A DNA stretch of 64,000 bases from Roseivivax lentus. GTDB lineage: Bacteria; Pseudomonadota; Alphaproteobacteria; Rhodobacterales; Rhodobacteraceae. Below are positions 47,272 through 56,366 of this stretch, piece after piece; within the stretch, counting starts at the first letter, position 1; every line of letters starts with the position of its first letter. The translations under genes and the position numbers were made by a program. The stretch spans positions 123,479 to 187,478 of the forward strand of contig NZ_FTOQ01000006.1 of assembly GCF_900156805.1 (NCBI RefSeq), written 5' to 3'. Under the pieces are notes generated by a model. That model had not been told where the DNA came from, did no database searches, and worked only from the letters and a program-made list of their open reading frames with translations.

Positions 47272-47751
47272 ATGGCGCAGACACGCATGATCCGCCTGAC
47301 GGTGAACGGCGAGACCGGCAGCTACACCGTCCCGGTGCGCCAGAACCTCGTCGATTTCATCCGCAACGATCTGGGCCTCACCGGCAGCCATGTGGGTTGC
47401 GAGCACGGGGTCTGCGGCGCCTGTTCCATCGAGGTGAACGGCGACCTGGTGCGCGGCTGCCTGATGTTCGCGGTGCAGGCCGACGGGGCGGAGATCACCA
47501 CCATCGAGGGGCTGGCCGAAAGCGGCCGGGGGGCTGCCCTGCGCGCCGCCTTCACCGCGCGCAACGCGCTGCAATGCGGGTATTGCACGCCGGGCATGCT
47601 GGCCACCGCGCTCGATTACGTCGAGGGCGGCGGGGCGGCCGACCGCGATGCGATCCGGGCGCATCTGTCGGGCAATTACTGCCGCTGCACGGGCTACCAA
47701 TCCATCGTCGACGCGGTCTGCGACGTGATCGAGGGGAGGGTCGAGGCATGA
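47272..47751 (+). CDS. molybdenum hydroxylase 2Fe-2S subunit (CoxS-like)
   Basis: 159-residue small subunit with two [2Fe-2S] clusters: plant-type GCEHGVCGACSIEVNG with C further on (RGCLMF), and the helical CGYCTPG plus CRCTGYQ. All eight cysteines are present. Overlaps the large-subunit gene by ATGA. Confidence 0.95.
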   Translation: MAQTRMIRLTVNGETGSYTVPVRQNLVDFIRNDLGLTGSHVGCEHGVCGACSIEVNGDLVRGCLMFAVQADGAEITTIEGLAESGRGAALRAAFTARNALQCGYCTPGMLATALDYVEGGGAADRDAIRAHLSGNYCRCTGYQSIVDAVCDVIEGRVEA

Positions 47752-50126
47752 GCGGCCCGCTGACGATCTTCGACCGGCCCCGCGACTATATCGGCCAGCC
47801 GGTGCCGCGCGCGGACACGAAGCGGCTCCTGCAGGGCCGCGGCACGTTCATCGACGACATCCAGCTGCCCCGAATGCTGCATGCGGCCTTCGTCCGCTCG
47901 TCCGTGGCGCATGGGGTCATCACCGGCATCGACGTGGCCGAGGCCCGGGCGCTGCCCGGCGTCGTCGCGGTCTATACCGGCGCCGACATCGCGCCGCATG
48001 TGGAGCCTTACGTGGGTGTGCTGAGCCACCTCGCGGGCCTGCGCTCCGCCCCGCAGATGCCGCTGGCGGTGGGGGTGACCCGCTGGATCGGCGAGCCGCT
48101 GGCGATGATCGTGGCGCAGAGCCGTGCCGTGGCCGAGGATGCCGCGGCCCTGGTGACGGTCGAGATCGACCCGCTCGAGGCGGTGACGGATATGGAAACC
48201 GCCCTCGATCCCGCGACGCCGGTGATCCATGCGGAAATGGACTCGAACCTCGCCTGGGAACGCACCGTCGATGTGGGCGACGTCGATGCGGCCTTCGCGA
48301 GGGATGACGTGACCGTCGTCGAACGGCGCTTCCGCTTCGGGCGGCATACCGGCGTCACGCTGGAGACGCGGGGCGCGGTCGCGGCCTATGATCCCTCCGA
48401 GGACGAGCTGACCTTCTGGTATTCGGGTCAGGCGCCGCACATGATGCAGTTCATCTTCGCCAAGCATCTGGGCCTGCCCGAAGAGAACGTGCGCGTCGTC
48501 AGCCAGGATGTGGGCGGCTCCTTCGGGATCAAGATCCACACCTATGGCGACGAGGTCGCGACGGCGCTCGCGGCCAAGCTTCTGGGTCGCCCGGTGAAGT
48601 TCGTGGCAGACCGGATGGAGAGCTTCCTGTCGGACATCCATGCGCGCGACCACGTGGTCGACGGGCGGATCGCCGTCGATGCCGAGGGCAGGGTCGCAGC
48701 GCTGGCCTTCGACGATATCACCGGGATCGGGCCGTTTTCCATGTATCCCCGCACCTCGGCCATCGAGGCTAACCAGGTGCTGAACCTCACCGGCGCGCCT
48801 TACGTGATCGGGAATTACCGCGCCCATGCCAAGGTCGTGTTCCAGAACAAGAACATGATGTGCCAGTACCGCGCGGTGGGGCATCCCATCGCCATGGCGG
48901 TGGCGGATTGCCTCTTGGAGGATGCCGCGCACGAAATCGGCATGGATGTGGTGGAGATCCGCAGGCGAAACCTGATCCCGGACGACGCCTATCCGACGCA
49001 ATCCGCCTCGGGCATGAAGCTCGACGATCTGAGCCATCACAAGAGCCTCGAGACCCTGGTCGAGACAATGGACTACGACGCGCGCCGGGCGGAGCATGCC
49101 AAGCTGCGCGAGGACGGCATCTATCGCGGGCTCGGCCTTATTTCGATGGTGGAGGTCACCAACCCCAGCCCGATGTTTTACGGCATCGGCGGCGCGCCCA
49201 TCGCGAGCCAGGACGGGGCGACGATCCGGCTCGATGCGGGCGGCGGGGTGCATGTCTCCTCGTCCGTGACCGAACAGGGGCAGGGCACCAACGCCATCCT
49301 CGCCCAGATCGCGGCGGATGTCTTCGGCGTGCCGATCGCGCGGGTGAAGGTCACCACGGGCGACACGCGCACTACGCCTTATGGCGGCGGAACCTGGGCG
49401 TCGCGGGGGGCCGGCATCGGCGGAGAGGCCTGCCTGCAGGCCGCGCAGGCCTTGAAGGAGCAGGTGCTCGAGGTGGCGGCGGTGATCCTGCAATCGGCAC
49501 CCGGCAAGCTCGATATCCGCGCCGGGGCGGTGGTGGATGCCGAGGGCGGCGCGGAGCGGATGACGCTCAGCGATCTCGCGCGCACGGTCTATTACCGCGG
49601 CAATGAACTGCCCGCCGATCTGAAGCCCGAACTGGTCGCGACGCGGCATTACCGGGTCACCGATTTCCCCTTCGTCTTCACCAATTGCGCCATGGCCGCC
49701 GAGGTCGAGGTCGACCCCGAGACGGGCTTCGTGCAGGTCCTGAACTTCTGGGCGGTCGAGGATTGCGGCCGGGTCATCAACCCCGTTCTGGTCGACGAAC
49801 AGGTGCGCGGCGGCGTGGTGCAGGGGATCGGCGGTGCGCTTTACGAGGAATGCATCTACGACGCCGAGGGCCAGCTGCAGAACGCGACCATGGCCGATTA
49901 CCTCGTGCCGATGGCCTTCGAGATGCCCGATATCGTGGTGAAACACGTGGAGACCCCGACCAAGACCTCGGTGCTGGGCGCCAAGGGCGCGGGCGAGGCG
50001 GGCACGGGCGGCGCGCCGGGGGCGGTGATGAACGCGGTGAACGACGCGCTGCGGCCCCTCGGCGCCGAGATCCACCAGATGCCTATGACGCCCGAGCGGA
50101 TCCTGCGGGCCCTAGGGAAGGTGTGA
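47748..50126 (+). CDS. molybdenum hydroxylase large subunit (CoxL-like)
   Basis: 792-residue molybdopterin subunit. Recognised parts are RADTKRLLQGRGTFIDDI at the start, QDVGGSFGIKIH, QYRAVGHP where CO dehydrogenases carry the AYRCSFR loop, TEQGQGT, and KGAGEAGTGGAP, whose glutamate is the conserved base. The missing AYRCSFR loop argues against a CO dehydrogenase; a hydroxylase of a heteroaromatic ring or aldehyde is more likely. Together with the DHPH-like monooxygenase this resembles N-heterocycle degradation. Substrate is unproven. Confidence 0.9.
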   Translation: MSGPLTIFDRPRDYIGQPVPRADTKRLLQGRGTFIDDIQLPRMLHAAFVRSSVAHGVITGIDVAEARALPGVVAVYTGADIAPHVEPYVGVLSHLAGLRSAPQMPLAVGVTRWIGEPLAMIVAQSRAVAEDAAALVTVEIDPLEAVTDMETALDPATPVIHAEMDSNLAWERTVDVGDVDAAFARDDVTVVERRFRFGRHTGVTLETRGAVAAYDPSEDELTFWYSGQAPHMMQFIFAKHLGLPEENVRVVSQDVGGSFGIKIHTYGDEVATALAAKLLGRPVKFVADRMESFLSDIHARDHVVDGRIAVDAEGRVAALAFDDITGIGPFSMYPRTSAIEANQVLNLTGAPYVIGNYRAHAKVVFQNKNMMCQYRAVGHPIAMAVADCLLEDAAHEIGMDVVEIRRRNLIPDDAYPTQSASGMKLDDLSHHKSLETLVETMDYDARRAEHAKLREDGIYRGLGLISMVEVTNPSPMFYGIGGAPIASQDGATIRLDAGGGVHVSSSVTEQGQGTNAILAQIAADVFGVPIARVKVTTGDTRTTPYGGGTWASRGAGIGGEACLQAAQALKEQVLEVAAVILQSAPGKLDIRAGAVVDAEGGAERMTLSDLARTVYYRGNELPADLKPELVATRHYRVTDFPFVFTNCAMAAEVEVDPETGFVQVLNFWAVEDCGRVINPVLVDEQVRGGVVQGIGGALYEECIYDAEGQLQNATMADYLVPMAFEMPDIVVKHVETPTKTSVLGAKGAGEAGTGGAPGAVMNAVNDALRPLGAEIHQMPMTPERILRALGKV

Positions 50127-50428
50127 GGCGGCGCGGGGTGCTGGCGCGCTTTTGAGCGCGGAGCGGCACTACGGGAATGATCGTCTTGGGTTTGGCCGTG
50201 TGACGCAGGTGGCCGACCTTACCCCATGATCTCGGGGCAGGGCGCAGTGTGGGACATCATTGCTGTCCGAGATTGAGCTTGCGAGGTCAGCAAACGGTCC
50301 CTCGCAATCCCTCCTTCAGGAACGGCGACTTTAGGCCGTCGCCGTTCGCGGCTTGCTCGTGGCAATTCCGCCGAAGACCTGCTCCGCGACGATCCGGAAA
50401 TGGGGCTTTAGGCGAACCACTGGAAGGA
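50127..50428. other. intergenic region with 10-bp hairpin
   Basis: No gene seen. GAACGGCGAC (50320-50329) and GTCGCCGTTC (50338-50347) form a stem with an 8-base loop between the converging large-subunit and DUF2189 genes, perhaps a transcription end. No T tract follows. Confidence 0.5.
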
Positions 50429-51247
50429 TCACTCCTCCGCAGGTGCCACCGCCCGCTGATACAGATGCCACGTGGTGTGGCCGAGGATCGGCAGGGTGAA
50501 GATCAGGCCCAGAAAGGCCGGGACCAGCGACACCACCATGGTCACCGAGATGATCGCCGCCCAGCCCAGCATCACCACCGGGTTTTCCGTGACGACGCGC
50601 ACGGAGGTGACCATGGCGGAGACGAAATTGGTTTCCCGGTCGAGCAGCATGGGCATGGAGACGACGGTCACCGCGAAGAGGACAGCCGAGAGACAGGCGC
50701 CCACGCCGGTGCCCACCGCAAGAAAGATCCAGCCCTGCGGTGTGAAGAGAACCGCGTTCAGGAACCCTTCGAAGTCGGAGAAGGAGGTGTTCTGCAGGAT
50801 GATCGCGAGCCAGAGACGGACCTGGTACATCCACACCCAGAAGATGAACAGCGTGACGAAGGCCATCCAGCCCATTTCGCGTTTCCGTTGATCGGCCATG
50901 ACGGTGAGGATGTCGGACCAGCCGAAACTCTCGCCCCGCTGCAACCGGCGGGACATCTCGTAAAGCCCGGCCGCGGCGAAGGGCGTGACGAGCGGAAAGC
51001 CGACGATGAACGGAATGATCATCCAGATCATGTCGAGCCAGACCAGGCACCACACCAGCAGGATGCCGAAAACCGCGTAGAACAACCCGAAGAAGCCGCT
51101 CATCAGCGGGCGCGCCAGGAAGTCGGAGAACCCGGCCTTCAGCGACTCGGTGATATCATCGGCCGTTACCTTGTTGACCTTGGGCAAGCTGCGCTGATGC
51201 GGCGTCAGTTTGTCCGGCGGTGTGGACCCGTCGATCTTGGATGTCAT
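50429..51247 (-). CDS. DUF2189 family membrane protein
   Basis: 272-residue polytopic protein with about six helices. It has the DUF2189 layout: a cytosolic start, DDITESLKAGFSDFLARPLMSGFFGLFYAVFG as the first amphipathic and membrane segment, and a DRETNFVSAM loop before the last helices. Start at 51247 has GGAGGAG upstream; an in-frame ATG at 51268 is less likely. Function unknown. Confidence 0.82.
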   Translation of the reverse strand: MTSKIDGSTPPDKLTPHQRSLPKVNKVTADDITESLKAGFSDFLARPLMSGFFGLFYAVFGILLVWCLVWLDMIWMIIPFIVGFPLVTPFAAAGLYEMSRRLQRGESFGWSDILTVMADQRKREMGWMAFVTLFIFWVWMYQVRLWLAIILQNTSFSDFEGFLNAVLFTPQGWIFLAVGTGVGACLSAVLFAVTVVSMPMLLDRETNFVSAMVTSVRVVTENPVVMLGWAAIISVTMVVSLVPAFLGLIFTLPILGHTTWHLYQRAVAPAEE

Positions 51248-51526
51248 GACACACTCCTCCCAAAGCATGGCAGCGCGCCGGCCCTTTCGGCAAAAGACCC
51301 GGCGGTGAACGAGACATCCCTCCTCCTTGCCGAAGTCTGCCTCAGGTACGGCGCAAGGGCAAGGAAAGGCGCATGGCCGGTCGGTCCGCGAAGCGGCAGC
51401 ACGGCGCGGTGAATGGCGGGTTCCATGACATGGTTGCGCGCGGCCTCGAGGGGGCGTTCATGCGCGCCGCGGCGAATGACAGCTCCGCGCCTCAGAGCCA
51501 AATGCCGCGCTCTGGTCGCATGCCAG

Positions 51527-52816
51527 CTATCCGGCCGCCGCATTGAGCCGTCTGGCCAGCACAATGGTCAGGACCGCGGCAATGACGAGAAACACCGTAC
51601 CCATGAGCCAAGCGACAGGTGTGGAGTAGATATCGGCGATGGCTCCCGCCAGGATCAGGCCCAAAGCGGCCCCGAGTTGCTGTATCAGCGATCTCAAAGA
51701 CAGCATTGTCGACCGCTGACGGTCGTCGACGCAGCGATGCAGGATAGTGCTGGCCGGTGTTTCGCTGACACCGATGAGCACGGAATACAGGATGAAGACC
51801 GCCACGAAGCCGACGATGCCGCCCTGCAATGCCAATGCGATCTGGACGCCTGCCAGGCACGCAAAGGTCGCCGCCAGCGTCATCGCGTGCCGCCGCCTGA
51901 AGATCCAGCTGACATGCGGCGACAGAGAGGCGCCGAGCGCGATCGAGAAGAAATAGGTCGCCGTCACGACACCGATGACGGTGTTGGCGTAGCCTGCGTC
52001 CAACATGGGTTTGGCATGGGTCGGCCAAATCACCTCGACGGGGTTGGTGGCCATCAGAAAGAACGCCAGCGCGGCCAGAAGTATCGACAAGGCGGGATGT
52101 TTCAGCGCCAAGAGGCTCGCCTCCCGTATCACTGTCGGGACATTCGCGAAGCCGTGCCCGAGAGCCCTGACGTTCATGGGACGCGGATTTTCGACGATGG
52201 CCCACATCGTGAAGGCAAAGACGCCCAGCATCACAGCAAAGCTTGCCGCGTAGGATACGTCATAGATGCTGAAACCGAGGCGTTCCGCGACCGGGCCAAA
52301 TACATCAGGAAGAAATCCCCCGACGACGGCCCCGATGGCCAACCCGACGGCATTCGCCCATTGCGCCCTGGCCAGGGCGGGCTGGACATCGACATTCGGT
52401 GCGGCGGCCGCGAAGGTTTCCACAAACCACGCATCCAGCGTGCCCGACCGCAGCGCGCGTCCGAACCCGATGAAGGCAAACGAGACCGCGAGAACATGGA
52501 AATCGCGCGTGGAAAGAAAGAGCGCGAGCGACATCAGGCTGGCGACAACCGCGGTCAGGAAGACCGGCTTGCGGCCGATGCTGTCGGCAAGACCGCCGAA
52601 CGGCAGCTCCAGTGCCATCGTCGTGAGCGAGTAGACCCCGAAGAGAAGTGCGATCTGAAAGAGGTCCATTCCCCGGTCGGTCAGCGCCAGAGCGACCACG
52701 GAAACCGTCAATCCCATCGCGAAACGGTCGAGGAACTGGTGTATCTGAAACACGCGGATATGCCGTCGTGCCGAACCGGTCAGCGCTGCGAAGGAAAACT
52801 CTGTTTCGGTTGCCAT
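51527..52816 (-). CDS. MFS transporter
   Basis: 429 residues and 12 helices. GLADSIGRKPVFL is MFS motif A after helix 2; a long cytosolic loop near 185-215 links the halves. Drug or metabolite efflux is possible but not shown. It is isolated: 280 bases downstream and 430 upstream without genes. No regulator is next to it. Confidence 0.87.
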   Translation of the reverse strand: MATETEFSFAALTGSARRHIRVFQIHQFLDRFAMGLTVSVVALALTDRGMDLFQIALLFGVYSLTTMALELPFGGLADSIGRKPVFLTAVVASLMSLALFLSTRDFHVLAVSFAFIGFGRALRSGTLDAWFVETFAAAAPNVDVQPALARAQWANAVGLAIGAVVGGFLPDVFGPVAERLGFSIYDVSYAASFAVMLGVFAFTMWAIVENPRPMNVRALGHGFANVPTVIREASLLALKHPALSILLAALAFFLMATNPVEVIWPTHAKPMLDAGYANTVIGVVTATYFFSIALGASLSPHVSWIFRRRHAMTLAATFACLAGVQIALALQGGIVGFVAVFILYSVLIGVSETPASTILHRCVDDRQRSTMLSLRSLIQQLGAALGLILAGAIADIYSTPVAWLMGTVFLVIAAVLTIVLARRLNAAAG

Positions 52817-53246
52817 ACGAGCAACATCGACTTTGCCGTCACCGTCTACAATAGCTCAGCTACCGCAAGCCATCCGGCGTCAGCCGATGCGGTCGCCTGC
52901 AGAAGCGCAATCTTGGTTTGCCCCGCTCAGCAAAGCCCGCCGCCGGCCGCAGCGGGGGTCTGCTCACTGCCTCGTTTGACAGGGTCGGCTCAAGGCCCCG
53001 GGCGGTCGTCTGTGCGAGGCGCAACGGGTGGCGGCTGCGAGCCCAGATTTACCGCGGCGCGCCAGGCGGAGTTCGCGCGTGCAGTAAGGTTCATCTTGGC
53101 GCGATCGGCGCTTTCCCGACATTCGCTGTCGTCATCGACGCCGCAGTGCGGCTTTCCGGAACCCGCCATTCGAACCGGTGTGCAGCATAACCTGGAGAGT
53201 GAGTGTTGGCAGCATGGACGCCGCAGAAAAGATCGAAGGCCTGTAC
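52817..53246. other. 430-base region, no gene; partial degenerate repeat
   Basis: Between the MFS gene and the next minus-strand gene. Short frames lack plausible composition. Around 53146-53200 GGAACCCGCCATTCG and GTGCAGCATAA resemble the two 71-nt repeats at 54438 and 55808. It must carry the MFS promoter, which I could not place. Confidence 0.5.
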
Positions 53247-54254
53247 CTATAGCCAGTTATACCGATGCGGGTCCCGTGACTTGAGCGCCGCCTTCATGCC
53301 ATCGCGTTCTTTTGGCGACGCCGCCGCGAGTATTGACTGAAGCTCTCTGTCGACCGACTCATGAGTGGCACCTCGAGCTTCCGCTTTCGCATACCAGTCG
53401 GCACCGGCTGCATAATCGCCCATTTCCATGTGGATTGCGCCGAGCAGCGTGCATGGGCGGAAGTCGCTTGGCGTCAAGCTGTAAGCTTCGCCTCCGGCCC
53501 CCCGCGCCTCTTGGTGACGTTTTAGGTCACGCAGCGCACCGCCGCGTGTCGTCAGTGCAGCCGAGCGCAGTTTTTTGCCTGTAGCTTGACTGAGCGCATC
53601 CTCCGCGACTTCCAGTCCTTTTTCGGCATGATCGGCTTTCCGCCACTGGGCACACGCATTGATGGCTTGCCAAGCATCGCCGGTCTTATGCCATGCTTCG
53701 GTAAAGGCTTTCGCTTGGTTACAGTGGTGGGCCTTACGCAGTTCTTCGGTCCAGTAGTCCGAGCCGGTAGAGCCCAGCCACAGAATGTCATCTGCATCGA
53801 TTGGATTTCCATCTTCGACTTCCCAAAGGATGCGCATGACCCTCCCGTAATCCGCCCGCTCGATATAGCCGAGACCGAAACGGCTGCGACGCCAACGGCG
53901 CTCGATCTGTCTTTCCCGCTTTGCGAAGAGCGCCTTATTCTTGCGTTTCGTTGCTTCATCTCGGCGACACCGTTCGCCCACCTCTCTTTGCTCGGCGGAT
54001 ATCTTCGCATCGAGACGCATTTCCCGCTCTTTCTGCGAACTTTTTTGAAATCCTTCGGCGTCCAGTTTGCCAGTAGCTAACTGAAGCAGAGCATCGTAAC
54101 CGCGTTCTCGCAAGAAATGCTGTTGAATGCTCGTGAGAGGACAGCGAGCATCAACTCTTTGAAAGACAGCGTAAAGGCGACTTCCGGGAATAGCAGCGCC
54201 GGGCACATCATCGAGAAAGTACGCTATGCCAAGGTCCGCAGTAGAGGAGTTCAT
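53247..54254 (-). CDS. TPR-like protein of unknown function
   Basis: 335 residues. N-terminal 60 residues are globular; about 60-140 is highly charged and probably coiled coil (KISAEQREVGERCRRDEATKRKNK); the C-terminal 160 residues look like TPR helices (KRHQEARGAGGEAYSLTPSDFRPCTLLGAIHMEMGDYAAGADWYAKAEARG; read at 245-295). No catalytic motif. Codon use is less GC-biased than the core genes. Flanked by repeat-bearing gaps on both sides. I recognise no named family. Confidence 0.65.
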   Translation of the reverse strand: MNSSTADLGIAYFLDDVPGAAIPGSRLYAVFQRVDARCPLTSIQQHFLRERGYDALLQLATGKLDAEGFQKSSQKEREMRLDAKISAEQREVGERCRRDEATKRKNKALFAKRERQIERRWRRSRFGLGYIERADYGRVMRILWEVEDGNPIDADDILWLGSTGSDYWTEELRKAHHCNQAKAFTEAWHKTGDAWQAINACAQWRKADHAEKGLEVAEDALSQATGKKLRSAALTTRGGALRDLKRHQEARGAGGEAYSLTPSDFRPCTLLGAIHMEMGDYAAGADWYAKAEARGATHESVDRELQSILAAASPKERDGMKAALKSRDPHRYNWL

Positions 54255-54635
54255 AGGTGAGCTTTCTCCTGGAACCGTTGCAAGCAGCCTGAACCAGCCG
54301 TTCTACGGATTGCAAGTCAATTTTTTAGGCAATCGATGGCGCTATCATATTTCCGATTGTGAAGGATTTCATTCCTATCCGCCAGAACAACCCAACCGGC
54401 CCTCTCCGGACATTCACGAGGCTGGCCAACGCCGCGCCGCAGCTTCCTCGAACCGGCCCTTCGTGGCAACGCGCAGCATTGTCTTCCAGCCCAAGGTCCG
54501 CAGTGCGGGACTTCCGGTCATTCGCTACGAACGCATCGTTCAAGGCTTCGCAAACCGGCATCCGTGAGCAATAGGGCACCAGGGGATCGGGCTACTACCA
54601 AGCAGTGACGGGGACTTGCGAATGCGGGCCCTGTA
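54255..54635. other. 381-base region with repeat copy
   Basis: Noncoding by composition; contains the 71-nt element at 54438-54508. Short frames across it change direction and lack a start context. Confidence 0.5.
54438..54508 (+). repeat. 71-nt interspersed repeat, copy 1
   Basis: From CGCAGCTTCC to CAGTGCGG. Aligns without gaps to 55808-55878 with 55 of 71 bases identical. Both are in noncoding gaps flanking the PhzF gene. Confidence 0.75.
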
Positions 54636-55532
54636 TCATGGAATTCTTATCCTGCTCGAAGAGATCGGGACAGCGCAGCCGCCAATTCGGACCGCGGAAA
54701 GCTCCCCATCCTTCAACATGATCCGCGCCTGGATCTCCGACCGGCGCCCCATTTCAACGCCTTGCAGGACTCGAGCACTTGTTTCAGCTCGTGTGCAGTG
54801 GCCATGACAGGCCAGAAGCCCCGCGAAAGTCACAACAGCTGATCCAGTCGCGGGATCTTCTGGGGTTCCACCCGCCGGTGAGAACATCCGAGCTCGGAAG
54901 CAATTCTCTGCGTCCGAAGTGAAAAGCCATGCACTGATCGTGCCCGCGCGTTCGGTCAGCCTGTCCCAGTCGCTTCCGGTTGGCCGAGCGCGCCCAAGCG
55001 CATCGACCGACGCGACAGGTACAAGCAGATAGGACGGCCCGGCCTGCCAGACCTCGGGCATTGCCACGGTCGCATTGCCGATGTCTCGGGCGTCGAGACC
55101 AAGGGCGTCTGCTGTCAGTTCCTTGTCTGTTATGACGCGGTTTCGCACTGGAAGGAGTGGCGCCGTGAATTCAGCAGTTACCCGGCCGTTCTCTCTTTGC
55201 ACGCGGACCGGAACCAGTCCCGCCTCTTCCTCTAAAGTCATTGCAACCGTCGCATCAGCCTGTGCTTCGATCAAACCAGAGAGATGAACGGCACAGCCGA
55301 TGGTCGGGTGACCGGCGAAAGCTATCTCCGCTTTCGGATAGAATATGCGCACCTTCGCTGTGTTTACTGGATCGTCGGGCGGCATGACGAAGATCGTCTC
55401 AGAAAGGTTCAGTTCTTGCGCCAGTGTCTGCATCTGCTTCGTCGTTAAGGCTTCTGCTCGCGGCACAATCGCGAGCGGGTTGCCCAGAAACGGAGTATCG
55501 GTGAACACATCGTAGGTGAGCAGATCAAGCAT
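54636..55532 (-). CDS. PhzF family isomerase
   Basis: 298-residue member of the PhzF/diaminopimelate-epimerase-like fold. YDVFTDTPFLGNPLAIV, LNLSETIFV (with the catalytic glutamate), EIAFAGHPTIG and the C-terminal DPATGSAVVTFAGLL are family hallmarks. Most family members are not phenazine enzymes, and no phenazine genes are present. Lies between two copies of the 71-nt repeat, suggesting transfer or a shuffled neighbourhood. Confidence 0.88.
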   Translation of the reverse strand: MLDLLTYDVFTDTPFLGNPLAIVPRAEALTTKQMQTLAQELNLSETIFVMPPDDPVNTAKVRIFYPKAEIAFAGHPTIGCAVHLSGLIEAQADATVAMTLEEEAGLVPVRVQRENGRVTAEFTAPLLPVRNRVITDKELTADALGLDARDIGNATVAMPEVWQAGPSYLLVPVASVDALGRARPTGSDWDRLTERAGTISAWLFTSDAENCFRARMFSPAGGTPEDPATGSAVVTFAGLLACHGHCTRAETSARVLQGVEMGRRSEIQARIMLKDGELSAVRIGGCAVPISSSRIRIP

Positions 55533-55973
55533 GTAGCGAATCCCGCGAAGGTTTCTTTTTACTGACAGGGTCAGCTTCAGGAAACGCTCCGAGTCTTCAA
55601 GGCGATCCGCAACTTGCGTCGCAGGACATCAACTGATGCGCTTTGACAGCATCAAGCTCTGCTCCGCTGAGGTGGGTCGCTACTCAATGACCGTAAAGGG
55701 CTCGGAGGGGACTTGCGGCATCGCAGCGCGAGACGCGCTCACCCGAGCAGGGCACAGCGACGCTCCCGGCCCTTACCTGCCGCTCAAGCAGTGGTCCGCC
55801 GCTGCAGCGCAGCTACCCCGAACCAGTCATTCGTCGTCACGTGCAGCATAGTCTGGCAGCGCTCGGTCAGCAGTGCGGACGGAAGCTGACCTCCGTGATC
55901 CTCTGTTAAACGGCTGCTTGTTGATTGGATCGCGCATGCGGCATAGCATTTTCCACGGTCAGGGAGGCGGAAG
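55533..55973. other. 441-base region with repeat copy
   Basis: No gene supported. Holds the second 71-nt repeat and the region upstream of the SnoaL-like gene, whose GGGAGG binding site is at about 55961-55966. Confidence 0.5.
55808..55878 (+). repeat. 71-nt interspersed repeat, copy 2
   Basis: From CGCAGCTACC to CAGTGCGG. Same length as copy 1 and 77% identical. Confidence 0.75.
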
Positions 55974-56366
55974 ATGTCATTTACTCAAAGCGAATTGGAT
56001 GACCTCGCGAAGCGCTACACGGAAGCCTGGAATTCGAAAGTCCCCGAAAACGTGGCTGCGTTTCATGCGCCGACGAGCGGCATCGTGATCAACCGCGGCG
56101 AGCCCTCGGCCGGTCATGAAGGTCTCACGGCGATGGCGGCAGGTTTTCATGCGGATGTCCCGGATTTGCACCTCAGCTGTGACGGAATACGCGGGGCTGG
56201 CACACATGTCGTCTATATGTGGACCTTTACCGGCCATCACGCACAAACCGGAAACTCGCTGCACGTGAAAGGTTGGGAAGAGTGGGAGTTGAACGACGAG
56301 ATGAAGGTCACGTCTTCACTCGGCTGGTTTGACGGCGAGGAATACGACCGCCAAGTATCAGGATGA
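55974..56366 (+). CDS. SnoaL-like/NTF2-fold protein
   Basis: 130-residue cone-shaped NTF2 fold. LAKRYTEAWNSK, GHEGLTAMAAGFHADVPDLHL and YMWTFTGHHAQTGN are the pattern of SnoaL-like ester cyclases/isomerases and related small-molecule binders. Coupled by ATGA to the dehydrogenase gene behind it, so the two probably act on one substrate. Confidence 0.82.
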   Translation: MSFTQSELDDLAKRYTEAWNSKVPENVAAFHAPTSGIVINRGEPSAGHEGLTAMAAGFHADVPDLHLSCDGIRGAGTHVVYMWTFTGHHAQTGNSLHVKGWEEWELNDEMKVTSSLGWFDGEEYDRQVSG

